A stretch of 64,000 nt of DNA, taken from NCBI RefSeq assembly GCF_003265705.1, contig NW_020312935.1, positions 8,583,995 through 8,647,994 of the forward strand. Reading direction: 5' to 3'. The translations under genes and the position numbers were made by a program. Below the pieces are notes generated by a model. It was not told the DNA's origin and ran no database searches. It was given only the letters and a program-made list of their open reading frames with translations. This stretch comes from Callorhinus ursinus. Lineage: Eukaryota > Chordata > Mammalia > Carnivora > Otariidae. How positions within the stretch are numbered: the first letter of the stretch is position 1; each line of letters starts with the position of its first letter. Of this stretch, positions 1 to 11,885 are shown piece by piece.

Positions 1-478
1 CAACTTCTCCACAAAGAAGCCAGAAAGATACTAACACTCAACTCAGATCACATGAGTCTGTAACCAAAACCTCTTAACTGGCTTCCAAAAGTCTCGAATA
101 AATTCCAACTCCCTTACTTTGTTGTTGTACATGACCAGGACCCTGCTAACCTGTCCAACTTTATCTCATCCCATTCTCCTTCCAGTGCACTATGCTCCAA
201 CCATGCTGGCCATCCATCAGTTAGTTCCTCTACAGACAGAACGGGCTCCCTTTCCATTCAAAGTAGGCCATGCTTTGTTGGTTTCCTTTGTATCAGCTGC
301 AACTCCTTGAATTTAGTTTACTTACTGGCTTTTCCTGTGTGTATGGGTCTGACTGCCACAGCAGAGTATAAGCTCCAAGGACCAGGCATCGTGTTTTCTT
401 AAGGTATGCCTAGTTCTTTGCATGGTGCCTGGAACACAATACGTGTGCAAGCAATATTTCTTGAATGAATGATGGCAC
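1..478 (+). repeat. L2-like LINE 3' end
   Basis: The end of this stretch (…GGTGCCTGGAACACAATACG…TTGAATGAATGA) matches the L2 3' terminus. The preceding pyrimidine-rich text fits diverged L2 3' sequence. Family call by eye; the left edge may lie outside the window. Confidence 0.5.
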
Positions 479-1929
479 ATCAATAAGGCAGATTATCCAG
501 ATGTGATGGCTGATTGGAGAATGCCAATATGATTTTCAGCTGCTTTATCTGAGAAATGGAGTGAATTGTGATCTTGGTGTCTGTGGTGATGAATCCAAAA
601 GGAGAAATGAGTTTGTGGGGAAAAAAGTTGAATTAAGTTTATGTTGGACTTATAAACTGGAGGTGCTTGTGTGACAGATGGGACACTGTCAGGTGGGTCA
701 TCAGAAACTGGGATTTCCTGCTAGCACCCTACACAGGTGGGTTGAGTACATAGAGCGGAAGTCATCAGAGGGCTCGGAAAGTCTCTGGAGTGACTGTGTT
801 TCTAAGTAGAGCTCACTGTTCTCTGCCAACTGAAAGGCGTATTTCGATGGTGAAGTAAGTCCGTCCCTCTGGTGCTGACAAGTAATGCTGAATTTAGTTT
901 TATTAATACAGATAATTAGTAAGCATAAACCTTATCCATGTATGTCAAATGCTTTGAAAAATAAGAAGTGCATATTAATTAATTCACTAATTCTTTTCTT
1001 CAATCAGTGAGGCTTTTTTTTTGAGCTCTTGCTGTGTGGGAGAGCATGTATTGGGCGTGAAAAACTGATCTCATTCCTGTGAGAAGGCAAAGTATGGGCC
1101 CTTCTGGCAGAGATGGTGAATGAGAGGCTAAGCATCTCTCCCAAGCATCACAGGAGGTGGTTATCAAAGCTGGATGGGAACGGGTCCCATTTTTTCCACC
1201 TCAGTCCAGGGGTTTATCCTTTAAACTTAGGTTAAAGAACCAACAACGACGTCATTCTTCATCATCAGTGATTCATCTGAGACAGTGGCAGTAAAGGTGG
1301 GATGCACATTTCCTCCCTTCATTGGTTTGGCTTCTTACTTTGAACAGCCATTGGCCGCAGAGCTGGACAACGGGATCTAGTCAGACCTCCCATTGCCTAA
1401 CCTGCGTTCTACGTCCAAAGATAGATGGGACAAGGTCTCACGTTGTTTCAGCTGGGGTTTGCATGTTTCTACAACGTGAATGTTGAAAATCAAATATAAA
1501 AAAAAATTGATCAGGCATTTTATAGCTGTTTGTATTATGCTTCATACAGAAATTTGATATTTCATCCTATGGAATTAAAATTGTGTTTGTTTGTTTTAAG
1601 TCAATGTCAGGAAACTCTGTCACGTCCCAATGGCCTAGAAGTGAGAATTGAATTTTTATCTTGCAGACTAACTCAACTAATAATTTTTTTTAATGATCAC
1701 AGGCTATGATCTCCAAAGGGCCTTCTTCATTCCAGGTGTCCATACATTTTAAGTATGATTTTATAGTTCTTTGTCACTTTAATCAACTAACTAACTGCCA
1801 CTACATGGCTATTTGTCACAGGCTCACAGAGGCAATGCTCCCCTCGCACTGCTCAGAGCTCAAATCTTCGGCTCAACAGTGAAAGTGACATACCCCTTGT
1901 TGGGTGTGGCATTCAATACATGCCTGTCT
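479..1929. other. Unassigned non-coding stretch
   Basis: No long open frame, RNA gene or recognised repeat. Ordinary mammalian AT-rich sequence. Confidence 0.6.
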
Positions 1930-2122
1930 GTATACGGCTCCAACACTGACTAGCTGTGTGACTTCAGTCATCTTGACCTCTCTGAACTTCATCTTCCACA
2001 AACATGCAAAGCAAATAATTTCCACATTGCCAAGTGGTGGCAAAGGATCAATGAGCTCCTGTTTCTAGAGTTACTCCCAGTTCCTAGAACAGAGGAAACA
2101 CTCAATAGAAGGGAGTGATGTT
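1930..2122 (+). repeat. MIR SINE fragment
   Basis: Contains the MIR core wording (CACTGACTAGCTGTGTGACTT…TCTCTGAACTTCATCTTCC) followed by a degraded tail (…CCTAGAACAGAGGAAACACTCAATAG). Old and diverged. Confidence 0.65.
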
Positions 2123-3859
2123 ATTGTTAGTGTCCATATTCTTTTCCCTGTTCCAGATTTCAGGACAAGGTAAGGGAAGAATTTACCACCTCCTGCTTCC
2201 CATTTCCTCTTCAAAATCAACTTACTCTCTTGTCTCTCTCCTGAGCCAAGAACAGAACATAGCTTAGCACATGGTAATTTAGTTGAGGCAGAGAACGAGC
2301 AAGTTCCCTACCACCAAACAGAATTTTTTTTTAAATAAAACTAATTATCTGATCAATGAATTCACTTCTGTTTGATTGCAATATGTAGCATAAAACTGGC
2401 AAAGCAACATGTAAAATAGCTTTTAAATATTTTATTAGAAGACAATAAGTAAATTCACATGATCATGAATTGTATTTAACTGGATAGAAACTATGTATCA
2501 TAGGGTATTTGAAATTTGGATGAGCTTGTCAATTGCAAAAACTGACATTTCTAATATAAGGAATTTCATATTTGATATATTTTTGCTCATTTGTTAAAAC
2601 AATGGTGCTCCTTTTTTATAGACATAATTCTCTGAAAATATATAGATTCGAAGACATATAATTTCATTAGAATACTTTTCTTTCATAATAACTCTGATGA
2701 GTTTAATTTAACCACAATTTTTACTTCATTTAGCACTCAGAAAGTTGGAAATTATTTGATGCTATAGTAAACTTCTTTTTAAGTTTTTTTTTTTCCAAAC
2801 ACTAACTGGCATATGGAAGAAATAGTAATGCTTGAAAGTACAATTTTCAAATAATTTTCTGTTATGAATTAGTAATGAGGCGGTCAGTTTGATGATGCTG
2901 ACCCAGCAAACTAGGTTAGACCTCCTGTGGGGCACCCATTTTTTTCTCTTCTACATTTTGGATTTTTAGCACAGAAAAGGCACTAAGTAATATTAAGGGC
3001 AGGAATATAGTGATGGATGGATAAAGGGAAATAAATTCTTCCTTTCATGTTCTAGATTTTATAGAATTCTAAACTCCTAGAAATGGATAAGAGAATTCAT
3101 CTGGGTATCCTTCCTTGCTCCCCACCCCCATGTTTTGATAGTATCATTATAACGATTTGGATTTAGATTTTACATGACTTGATATTCCTCCCAGGACAGT
3201 CAACCAACACACAACTCAGATCAATTGGTCCAATGCACTGAACGGATGGAAGTGCTGTCAGGTGATGTATCTGACTTGCTAGCCTTGAAAAATTTTGCTT
3301 AATTTCTGTGGGTCTCATTTTCTTTATACGATAAGGATATGTAATCTCTGTCTGGCATGGCTCCAAGAATTCCAGAAAAGGATGACCTACAATAGGAAAT
3401 AACCTAAATGTATAAATTGCTGCACAAATGAATGATTTCATTGTTGCTGTGCTTGCTGTAATTTGGACTTTTTCCTACTGTAAACTGGATCTTTCCAGCA
3501 TCTATAAATGCTTCTGGAGTTAACCTCAGATCCAGAAGCAAATTTAAGGGACTCTGGATTCTCTTTGTAAGACCTGATTGGTTGGCTCCAGGGTAGGCTT
3601 TAAAATGGGGACTGCATCATGTTGTGCAGGGATTATGGCCCCAGGGGTTCTTCCAGCCCAGCAGCCTCAGCACCAGCAGGGAAATAGTAACTCCCAGGCC
3701 CAGGCTAGGTGGGCTCCTGATCCCAGGGGTCTATTGTTTTGTGAGTGTGGAATGTGCATTTCTGAATGTCTGGTGGTTGGAAGAAAATGGTTTTAAAGCA
3801 ACATTGGATAACGATACACTTTAAAGGGAGAAAGGTATTCCCTTTTAAATTACTAAGCA
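2123..3859. other. Unassigned, mostly AT-rich stretch
   Basis: Nothing recognised. A somewhat GC-richer patch at 3570-3740 holds two short overlapping frames with no protein similarity that I can see. Confidence 0.55.
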
Positions 3860-3879
3860 GATAATCTGCACACAATTCT

Positions 3880-4409
3880 CCCTCTATCTGGAATCCACTT
3901 CCCCCTAAGGTGGCTCATTCCAGCCTCCTATTCCCTGTCCACCATATTGCTTGTCTGTCATTCTCCGCAGAGTGACAAAGACTGTCTACTTTGACCAAAC
4001 TTTAATCAGGCTCCTCTGAGTCCTCTGTCCCTACAGGCCTGAAATTGGCCATCCTTCTGTCTTTGTAGAATCTGCTTCAAGCAAGAATCCTGCCAAGTTG
4101 GTGTAGTGAAAATTCCCTACCCTCGGGATCTGACTACTCTCATTCTTAATCATCCGAGTCTATCTTCAGCAAGAATCCTATTGAGTAGGTCTAGCAAGAA
4201 TCCCCCTTACTTAGATGTTTCCTCTTAGTAATTTTCTATCCAGTGATCCCCATCTGCTTCTGTGACGGAAATCCCCACTTGTCCCTGTCTAAGCTGGATT
4301 TGGGTTCCTGCTCTCTCCCCAACTAGAAAATCCCATTATAGTGGCCCTACTTGAATAAAGTGTGCCTTACCGTCTTTAACAAGTGTCATGAATAATTTTT
4401 TCTTTAACA
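3880..4409 (+). mobile_element. Solitary retroviral-type LTR (ERV1-like), diverged
   Basis: Recognisable LTR wording: internal repeats of TAGCAAGAATCC (4076-4206), a late GCCCTACTTGAATAAAGTG with an AATAAA signal near 4353, and an end at TCTTTAACA (4409). No internal viral genes lie next to it, so it is a solo or fragmentary LTR. Family assignment is from memory and the left edge is approximate. Confidence 0.55.
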
Positions 4410-4484
4410 AGAGCACATATTATTTTCTGATATTTTTATCTTTTCAATGCATTGTTTTCTTTCAGTAAATGTGTTTACTCTCTA

Positions 4485-4592
4485 GAATGTAAAGCTTCAT
4501 GGGGAGCAAAGACTTTATCTTTTTAACTGTGTATCCTGGAGCCTAGAACAGAGCCTGCTATGTTGTAGATATTCAATAAATAATTGTTGACC
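4485..4592 (+). repeat. L2 LINE 3' tail
   Basis: Reads …GTATCCTGGAGCCTAGAACAGAGCCTGCTATGTTGTAGATATTCAATAAATAATTGTTGA, the typical L2 end with a short tail. Confidence 0.65.
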
Positions 4593-4959
4593 TCTTAGGG
4601 GTTTGGGTTAAATTTTTATTGCTTGTTCTAATGGAGTAAGGGGTAGTTTGACGTTGTGTGTCTAACCATTGTAGATTCCCTTTTTGAAAAGGGAAATAAA
4701 ATCTCAAGATTAAAGTCTGCAGCAGCAAATCTGTAGCTTGAATTTAATAAAATGGTTTTCTTTCCATGAATTTATTGTGCAGTTACCTTCTGTACTATGG
4801 AGAGTTTTCCACTCATAGCAATAACACAATGTTTCCTTTTAAAATTGTGATACAGCAATTTATAATGAGAAATATTATGTTTAATCTTCTTCCCCTTTCT
4901 GGCAGCACTCCTAAAACCCTTTGGATTTCTTAAGTGATGAAAACAACCAAGGTGGCTTA

Positions 4960-5590
4960 TTCAGTTAATGAGATGACTTTTGGACCCCACTTAAGGATGA
5001 GGGATAATTGCCAGGAGAACCAGCCATTTGATTAGAGGGTTGGAAGTTTAAGGCCCCCTGCCCAGACCTCCAGGGAGGGGAGAAGGGCTGGAAATTGAAT
5101 CAATCACCAATAGCCAATGACATAATCAATCATGCCTATATAATGAAATAAAAAACGTAAGGACAGGATTCAGAGAACTTCCAGGTTGGTGAACACATGG
5201 AGATTTAGGCAGAGTGGCCACTCAGAGAGAGCATGGAATTCCTGAGCCTTTTCCCCAGATCTTGCCTTGAGCATCTCTTCCATTTGGCTGTTCCTGAGTT
5301 ATAACCTTTTATAATAAACCAGTAATCTAGTAAATAAAATATTTTTCTGAGCTCTGTGAGCTGCTCTAGCATATTCATTGAACCATGGAGGAGGGTTGCT
5401 GGAACTTCTGATCTATAGCCAGTCAATCAGAAACACAGGTGACAACCTGGGTTTGTGGCTGACATCTGAAATTGGCAGGGTGGAGTGGGAACAGTCTCAC
5501 AGGACAGAGCCCTTACATGTGGAATCTGACACTATCTCCCAAGTCAGAATAGTGTCAGAATTCAGTAGGACACTCAGCTGCTGTCCATAG
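4960..5590 (+). mobile_element. Solitary LTR of an ancient endogenous retrovirus
   Basis: A long block with familiar LTR wording: CACCAATAGCCAATGACATAATCAATCATGCC, then TTGGTGAACACATGGAG, GGCTGTTCCTGAGTTATAACC, ATAATAAACCAGTAATCTAGTAA (poly(A) signal region, 5311-5334) and a terminal GGATTC/AGTGTCAGAATTCAGTAGGACACTCAGCTG. I recognise it as a common mammalian ERV LTR but cannot name the subfamily with confidence. No flanking gag, pol or env remnant is visible. Confidence 0.6.
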
Positions 5591-6029
5591 ATTGCATAGA
5601 TTGGGGTAATCTTCCTGTCCCCCACATTGGAATTGGCTGCAGAAACATTCAAAAGTACATCTGTTTAGATTAAAAAAAAAAGCAGCTACTTAAGATAAAT
5701 ATATATTACATAAATAGTACATCTGTTATTCATGTATGCTGACTGGGCAGAGGGTGGGTGGTGAAGGGGAATGTTGAATTCACTGGTGCCCTGGGAGTTT
5801 GGACAACAAAGATGGTGTCCAGCCAACCCATTTTACGGATGAGAGAACTAGGTTCTAGAAGATAAGATAACTTGCTTCAAGAATCAGAAGCACCGAGAAG
5901 AGGATCTGGAAAGAAAATGAACTTCTCCTACTTGTGACCTCACTCTCAGTTCTGGGAAAACTGAACTATAGTTTCCAGCCATCAAGTCATTTCTTACTAA
6001 AGGAAAGAAATGCCCAGATACAAGAATGA
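5591..6029. other. Unassigned stretch
   Basis: No gene. The part near 5820-5900 (ACGGATGAGAGAACTAGG…) is reminiscent of a minus-strand MIR core but is too diverged to call. Confidence 0.45.
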
Positions 6030-6352
6030 CCTTCCCTGCATACCCACCATTGCTCTACTTAGATGTCACCTCCTCAGAAAGCTTTTCAGTAATCACCTTC
6101 TATAAAATGACACCTAGTCCTTGTTACTGAGTCTCTTTCTAGCTATTTATCTCATTTTTTCCCTTTCTTCACACTCACCACTACCTGACATTATAATGAA
6201 TGCCCGTGTATGTGTTTGTTTGTGTCTCCCACCTCACTGTAGTGACAGTCCCATTGAAGACAGTGGCTTTGTGCTGTTCACCTCTGTACACCCAGAGTCC
6301 AGAACAGTGCCTGGCATATACTGGGGCTCAATGAATAATTGTTGAATGAACC
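6030..6352 (+). repeat. L2 LINE 3' end
   Basis: Long colinear L2 text: …TGTCACCTCCTCAGAAAGC…, then CAGAACAGTGCCTGGCATATACTGGGGCTCAATGAATAATTGTTGAATGAA at the end. One of the better preserved L2 pieces here. Confidence 0.75.
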
Positions 6353-7507
6353 AATAAATAATGATAAGCATTATCAACACTAGGCTTTTAATTTGTAGTT
6401 TTGAGTGAGATTTTTCATTCAGCTTCTTCTTTCAGTCCTATTTATTAATAGCAATGATGTCAATCAAATGAAGATCAGAAAGGATATAACCACATTCCTC
6501 CTTTAATACAGGGATTTCAGACACTGCTGGGTAGTAGCTGATCAGCAATTGTTAACCCTGTATGATGGTTGCCCTCTAGCTCTTCCAGCATCTGAAAAGC
6601 TACAGCACCAAAAGCTAGGCACCCCAGTGCCAAAGAAGAGACTCTAAATGAAGGGAATACAGCCCTATGTGAGTTGCAGAAAGGGATCTTCTGGCTGTTT
6701 TTGCTCAGGGCGCCAATGTCTAAATGAAAGAAAGTGTCAAAATCCCATTCTAATGACCCACAAGGATGTGGAGAGCTTTGCCATGAAGTGAGTTTCTAGT
6801 TAATGAGATAGATTTTTGTTTTAACTATGATGGATTATTAAACCCAGACTAGTTGGCAGAAAGGAAGCTCCAATAGTTGCTAGTCATTCTGCTAAATATT
6901 TAACATCTGTAATGGTGTGTAACACACACATGATTCTCACACTCAGAGGTCAATTTATTGGCAGCCTACTCTGTTCTAGAAATTGGAGCCATTTACTATT
7001 CATAGTGATTCCCTTTCAATTATTCAACATTACGGATAAAAGTCCAAGTAAATATGATTATGTAGGATTTTTTCTTAAATTTCCAGCAAGATGACTGAAG
7101 TCCTAAAGATCCAAATGTCTCCTAGCCATTCTTTTGTTTCTTTGTTTGCTTATTAGAAACAAGTAGAAGCAGAGCACTCATGTGGTGTATTATTAATAAA
7201 CATGGTGACCACATGTCCTGGTTCTTCCCAAGACAGTCCTAGTATTTGTAGTTGTAGAGTAATTTTGAATAGTGCCTCCTTTCATTCTCCAAAGTGACCA
7301 ATTATGGGTAATCATTTTTATGGTCCTCCTACCAATAATTTTGTCCCAGTGTGTTAACAGCATGATAGGTTTCCAATGGCCTGGACAGACTTTTCCCACA
7401 ATGGCAGAAAGGTGATTAGCTACTCTAGGAAGGAAAGAAAAAAAAAAGGAACATAAACTTTAATCTTACTCATCTTAGAGAAATAGTCCAGCCTATCAAC
7501 TTCTCTT
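6353..7507. other. Unassigned stretch
   Basis: No gene or confident repeat seen. Low-complexity AT-rich text near 7430-7450. Confidence 0.5.
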
Positions 7508-7734
7508 TGTAGGTTTAAACTTTTTTTTTTTAAGATTTTATTTATTTATTTGACAGAGAGAGACACAGCGAGAGAGGGAACACAAGCAGGGGGAGTGGGA
7601 GAGGGAGAAGCAGGCTTCCCACGGACAGGGAGCCCGATGTGGGGCCCAATCCCAGGACTCCGGGATCACTACCTGAGCCAAAGGCAGACGCTTAACGACT
7701 GAGCCACCCAGGTGCCCCTGTAGGTTTAAACTTT
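7508..7734 (-). mobile_element. Can-SINE (SINEC), complete, with 16-bp TSDs
   Basis: Minus-orientation carnivore SINE. The T-rich tail and TTTATTTATTT lie on the left, a GA-rich middle follows, and the tRNA-like head ends CTGAGCCACCCAGGTGCCCC on the right. Body is about 7524-7718. Perfect 16-bp TSDs (TGTAGGTTTAAACTTT) lie at 7508-7523 and 7719-7734. The perfect TSDs indicate a fairly recent insertion. Confidence 0.95.
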
Positions 7735-8479
7735 AAGGCTGATTAAATAATAATAATAATAAACTTAACCGTCTTCCCCAGGATATAGAAATACTAGGGA
7801 AAAAAAAGAATATTGTGTTCGTTCATATTGTTTATATAGTTTTATACTTCCTACATTTAACATAGAAGGAGTATTCAATATCAACAATAGGCTTTTTAAA
7901 AAAACACTTAAATTGCTACACAATATTACATTATATGGATGAATCACCACTTATTTGTATACTAAATTAGCAATATCTATTAAACACCTTATTACAACCT
8001 GGGCACTCCTCAGGGAAAACAATAATAGTGAAATAGATCAAGTCCCTGCCTTCATAAGGATTAAGTTCTACTGGGGATGATCAGGCAATAATTAAGTCCT
8101 GATACAGGCATATAACTTGATAGGAAACCTGATAGGACTTGCTTTCTCCAACTAATAAATGTTCTTCTGGCTTTACTTTTGTTGCTGTTCTTGATAATAT
8201 CTTGCCCTTATCCAAGACCAATTGATTCAGAGTAGAATGGCATTTACACATCTGTATTTTTTTGAAGCAGTGCCTTATCTAATCAATACAGATTATTGGT
8301 TAGTATTGGATCCAGAGGTAAAAGGAAAAATTAGTAATACCAACTGTATTTTAAAAGTTGATATTTTTTTCATCATGCATTTTTTGCATTAATTTTGATT
8401 TTCTCAACAAATTTGGATTAGATTTTATTTACCTTGTTAATTCAGTTTTTGGTGCTCCCTTAAATTTTCCACTCGAGGC
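7735..8479. other. Mostly unassigned; short (AAT)n and possible L2 piece
   Basis: A short AAT run lies at 7747-7762. Text at 7980-8110 (…CCTGGGCACTCC…AGTCCCTGCCTTCATAAGG…) hints at a diverged minus-strand L2. The rest is unrecognised. Confidence 0.4.
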
Positions 8480-8544
8480 CAGTGTCTCAGGGGCAATTCC
8501 TCACCCATGGGATTCTAATGCCCTCATTGTAAAGTCTCAGCAAC

Positions 8545-8728
8545 CTGATCCAGTGACTGGTATAGGCCAACACATCTCAAATTTTCATGTTCATGTGAAT
8601 TGACTGGGGATTTTGTTGTAAACTGACTCAGTACAGCTGGAATGAACTTGGAGGTTATATGTCTATAACAAGCTCCTAGGTGATGCTGTCTTCTGGTGTA
8701 TAGGTTGAATCTGAGTAACAAGGTTCTG
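8545..8728. repeat. Possible ancient DNA-transposon remnant (hAT-like)
   Basis: Words such as ACAAGCTCCTAGGTGATGCTG and CTGAGTAACAAGGTTCTGAGC resemble non-autonomous hAT/Charlie-type elements of the MER5 kind. Strongly diverged; terminal inverted repeats could not be paired by eye. Confidence 0.4.
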
Positions 8729-9999
8729 AGCTATTCTGAAAGGTATAAGATAGAGTACACATCATATGCACACAGAACCAAACTGAATGTATCCCACTGA
8801 AGGCAATCCCCTTCCACATGGAGTAAAGGTAAAGTGGACAAGGGAGCTCTCTGTGGTGAGTCATTTCATAACCCACAGGACTCCCCATTAAGTAAATTGA
8901 GATATGAAAAGCCAGCAGCTCTATGTCCAACACTCCTCTGGCCATTACTATTGATCAGGGATGATATCATTCCTCCCAGAAGATGACCCAAACGCAGTTG
9001 CTTGGAAATACCATTGGCTACCTGCCTTACTTTATATCCCATTAAAATATTTCCTTCAAGTCCCCAGTCAAGCCTGCCACTTTGGGATGAAAAAGTTCCT
9101 CTCCGGTAGTTGTCACAGGCAGGACATCCTACCTGGAGTAAGTACCAACCAAACTAGGTCGCTTTGGTGTGATTCCTTTAGCCCAGGGTGGGTCGAGCTG
9201 CAACCACTAACTCTGACTGGGAAAGTGTACAGGTTTGTATCTCAGACCACAGTGTTAGTCCTGTAAGAAGTACTATTTTCTTTTTTTCTTATAAATCTAT
9301 CTATCTCCATGGGGTATGTCCATTCTGCTAAAGTGGAGGAACTGAACCCAGTTGTGGTTGCCCCTGAATTTCCTACTCTAGGTTGCACTGGAATCCAGAA
9401 ACCTTCTGGAAAATGGGGCAACAACCTTTGATCTCCATCTCTATGTAGTTTCAACTTATATCTTGCTTGTTTAAGCCACACTGGTCTGAGGAATTGGAGT
9501 CGTGACTCCCTAGAATATAGAAAATATCTGATGTCTAGGGTCTCACTTCCTTACTCACCCCGTACCCCATCCCCTCTGACATATGCCCAATTCCTTGGGG
9601 TCATGGCAAAGGGTAACCTGTGGGTCAGCTCAGTCTGATGGACATCATACCTTTTTGTCCTAGTCAAGAGTGGAGGTGAAATGTTGAATGTACCCCTGCT
9701 TGCTGTTATTATTTCTTCATTGGGTTTAATCTTTTATACAATAGTTTGAAACAATATTTAGCTTTAGGCTATGTCTGCTTTCTCCAGGGCAAACATCCTT
9801 GAGGCCAGAAGCACAAAACATTTTGGCAGCCTCTTTAAAATATGATAGAGTGGGGCAGAAAATATAAGGAGAATCAAGTCTGATTAATATTTAGCAAAAG
9901 TATTCTACTATATCATTCTGGTGGTGGGAGGGGGCAGAAAATAAGCATGATAAATCAGCAAATGAATATATATATATATAGTTATAGTTACAGCTGAAG
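8729..9999. other. Unassigned stretch
   Basis: Holds two overlapping short frames of about 80-100 codons on each strand (8961-9481) with no recognisable protein. A short TA run lies at 9967-9980. No gene supported. Confidence 0.5.
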
Positions 10000-10255
10000 T
10001 TATAATAAAGAGTTATGCAGTGACAAGTGGTAAAGAGAAAAAAAACAAACTAGGGAAAGTGGAAAGAACTTTCAGGTGGAGGAGAAGATGCTCAAATTTT
10101 ATATGGTCTGGCCGGGGAAAGCCTCAATGAGAAGGTGATATTTGAGAAAAACCCTGAATGGCTGAGCAGCTAATCATATGGACATCTGGTGTAAGAGTAT
10201 TTCAAGTAGTGGGAACACGAAGAGCAAAGGCAACTGAATAGAGAAGGGAAAATAT
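10000..10255 (-). repeat. L2 LINE fragment
   Basis: Antisense L2 wording: GGGGAAAGCCTCAATGAGAAGGTGATATTTGAG…CCCTGAATGG…TATTTCAAGTAGTGGGAACACGAAGAGCAAAGGC. Diverged. Confidence 0.55.
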
Positions 10256-10261
10256 TTATGT

Positions 10262-10960
10262 GAAATAGGACAAGTAAAGGGATCATATATTTAACATCCA
10301 AACAACTCACATAAATCAATAAGATACTTATAGATACATGAGTAAAGTTTATGAACAAACCACAAAAGAGGAAATATAACTTAAAAAACATAGAAAAATC
10401 ATGTATATATCCCCAATTAATAATCAAATAAATATATACTAATCTAAGGTAGCATTTAAACTGCTCTATTTCAGTGAAAACAAGATTAAAAACAGAAAAT
10501 GTTAAAATTATAACAGTAATACAAGAATTCACAGAAATAAATACCTTAATGTTTTGACAATGGAAGTGTAAATTGTTATACTTCTTTGGAAAATTAATTT
10601 GGCAAATGTCTTCATGAACCAAATTGTCATGAGCAGGCATTCTACCTCTAAAAATCTACCCAGAAACGTCATCCAAACATGGACAAATAGATGCTTGTAT
10701 ATATTCACAAGAGTGGGCAATGGTTTCGAAAGCAAATTAAACGTCCAGCAGCACGATATGAGCTCAGTAATTGTGGCATGTTCTCTCAATGAGATAATAT
10801 GTAGCTATTAAACCTGAGGATTCAAAAGTGATTTAGTAACATGGTGACATGACAGATGGTCTTGACATGTTAAATGGGAGTGGGTGGAGTCAGTTTATAG
10901 CATTATATGTGTATATTGATTAGAGTTTAAGTTTATAATCCACGTTCACTTGTGTGCATG
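10262..10960 (+). repeat. Old L1 LINE 3' region
   Basis: Sense-strand L1 3' text, highly diverged: GGAAGTGTAAATTGTTATACTTCTTTGGAAAATTAATTTGGCAA, then CACAAGAGTGGGCAATGG and AATGAGATAATATGTAGC. No open ORF2 remains. The minus-strand frame at 10170-10640 is a chance opening within it. Confidence 0.65.
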
Positions 10961-10966
10961 TTCCTG

Positions 10967-11194
10967 TGTTTGTAGGTATTTTTTTTTTAAGATTTTATTT
11001 ATTTATTTGAGAGAGAGAGAGAGAATGAGAGATAGAAAGCACGAGAGGGAAGAGGGTCAGAGGGAGAAGCAGACTCCCTGCTGAGCAGGAAGTCCGATGC
11101 GGGACTCGATCCCGGGACTCCAGGATCATGACCTGAGCCGAAGGCAGTCGCTTAACCAATTGAGCCACCCAGGCGCCCTGTTTGTAGGTATTTT
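10967..11194 (-). mobile_element. Can-SINE (SINEC), complete, with 16-bp TSDs
   Basis: Minus-orientation SINE with body 10983-11178. It runs from T-rich tail, through a (GA)n stretch and the B-box-like CTCGATCCCGGGACTCC, to the head TGAGCCACCCAGGCGCCC. Perfect 16-bp TSDs (TGTTTGTAGGTATTTT) lie at 10967-10982 and 11179-11194. Confidence 0.95.
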
Positions 11195-11272
11195 ATTCTT
11201 CCTCCATGTGGAAGAAATGATGGTCTCTCTACTAGTCAGAGTTGTTCAAAAAAACTGAACCAACAGGACGTA

Positions 11273-11275
11273 AAT

Positions 11276-11306
<31 letters not shown>

Positions 11307-11330
11307 TATAAACACACACACACGCACAGA
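11273..11330. repeat. (CA)n microsatellite
   Basis: Alternating ACACAC run of about 28 bases from 11273, followed by impure CA/TA repeats to about 11330. Confidence 0.9.
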
Positions 11331-11571
11331 GAAGAGAGATTTATTGGCTTGCATGACTGCGGAGCCTTGGCAAGTCTAAAATCTGCAGGGCAGACTGGCA
11401 GGCTGGACACCCAGGAAAGAGTTTCAGTTTGAATCCAAAGGCAGTCTGCTCACAGAATTCCCTCTTCTTCTAGGAACATCAGTCTTTTTCTATTAAGTTC
11501 CTCAACTGATTGGACCAGATCCACCACATAATGGAGGGCAATGTGCCTTGCTCAAAGTCTACTGATTTCAG

Positions 11572-11783
11572 TGTGAATCTCGGGTTGCCTGGATGATTCA
11601 GTCGGTTAAGCGGCAGACTCTTGATTTCAACTCAGGTCATGATCTCAGGGTTGACCTGCATCAAGCTCCCTGTTTGGCAGGGAGTCTGCTTGAGGATTCT
11701 CTCTCCCTCTCCCCCTGCTCACTCTTGCTCTCTCCCTCCCTCTCTAAAATAAATAAATGTGTTTTTTTTTTAATGTGAATCTC
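11572..11783 (+). mobile_element. Can-SINE (SINEC), complete, with 10-bp TSDs
   Basis: Plus-orientation SINE body 11582-11773. Head GTTGCCTGGATGATTCAGTCGGTTAAGCGG, CT-rich middle, then AAATAAATAAATG and a T-run tail. TSD TGTGAATCTC at 11572-11581 and 11774-11783. The head is more diverged than in the other copies, so it is probably older. Confidence 0.88.
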
Positions 11784-11885
11784 ATCTAAAAAATACCTTC
11801 ATAGACATGTCTAGAATAATGTTTGATTAAATATCTGGGTATGGTAGGTGACCTAGCCTAGTTGATACATAAAATTAACCACCAC

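Larger units (their letters stand above)
11220..11885 (-). repeat. Ancient dispersed repeat split by a SINE
   Basis: Both flanks of the SINE at 11582-11773 belong to one repeat. The left part has AGTTGTTCAAAAAAACTGAACCAACAGGA…GAGATTTATTGGCTTGCATGACTGCGGAGCC…CAACTGATTGGACCAGATCCACCACATAATGGAGGGCAATGTGCCTT. The right part has GTGAATCTCATCTAAAAAATACCTTCATAGACATGTCTAGAATAATGTTTGA…ACATAAAATTAACCACCACA. I recognise this as a common mammalian repeat but cannot name it, and its orientation call is weak. It also holds a CA microsatellite. Confidence 0.55.

Noticed and set aside
4080..4210. Repeated AGCAAGAATCC words suggesting a CRISPR-like or tandem array
   Set aside because: Spacing is irregular and the words are part of an LTR; a CRISPR array is not expected in a mammalian genome.
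3880..5590. A possible provirus between the two LTR-like blocks (3880-4409 and 4960-5590)
   Set aside because: The two LTRs belong to different types, and the 550 bases between them contain an L2 tail and no viral gene remnants.
10170..10640. Minus-strand frame of 156 codons, the longest outside tubulin
   Set aside because: It is antisense to a decayed L1 3' region, and its hydrophobic, AT-driven composition fits a chance frame.
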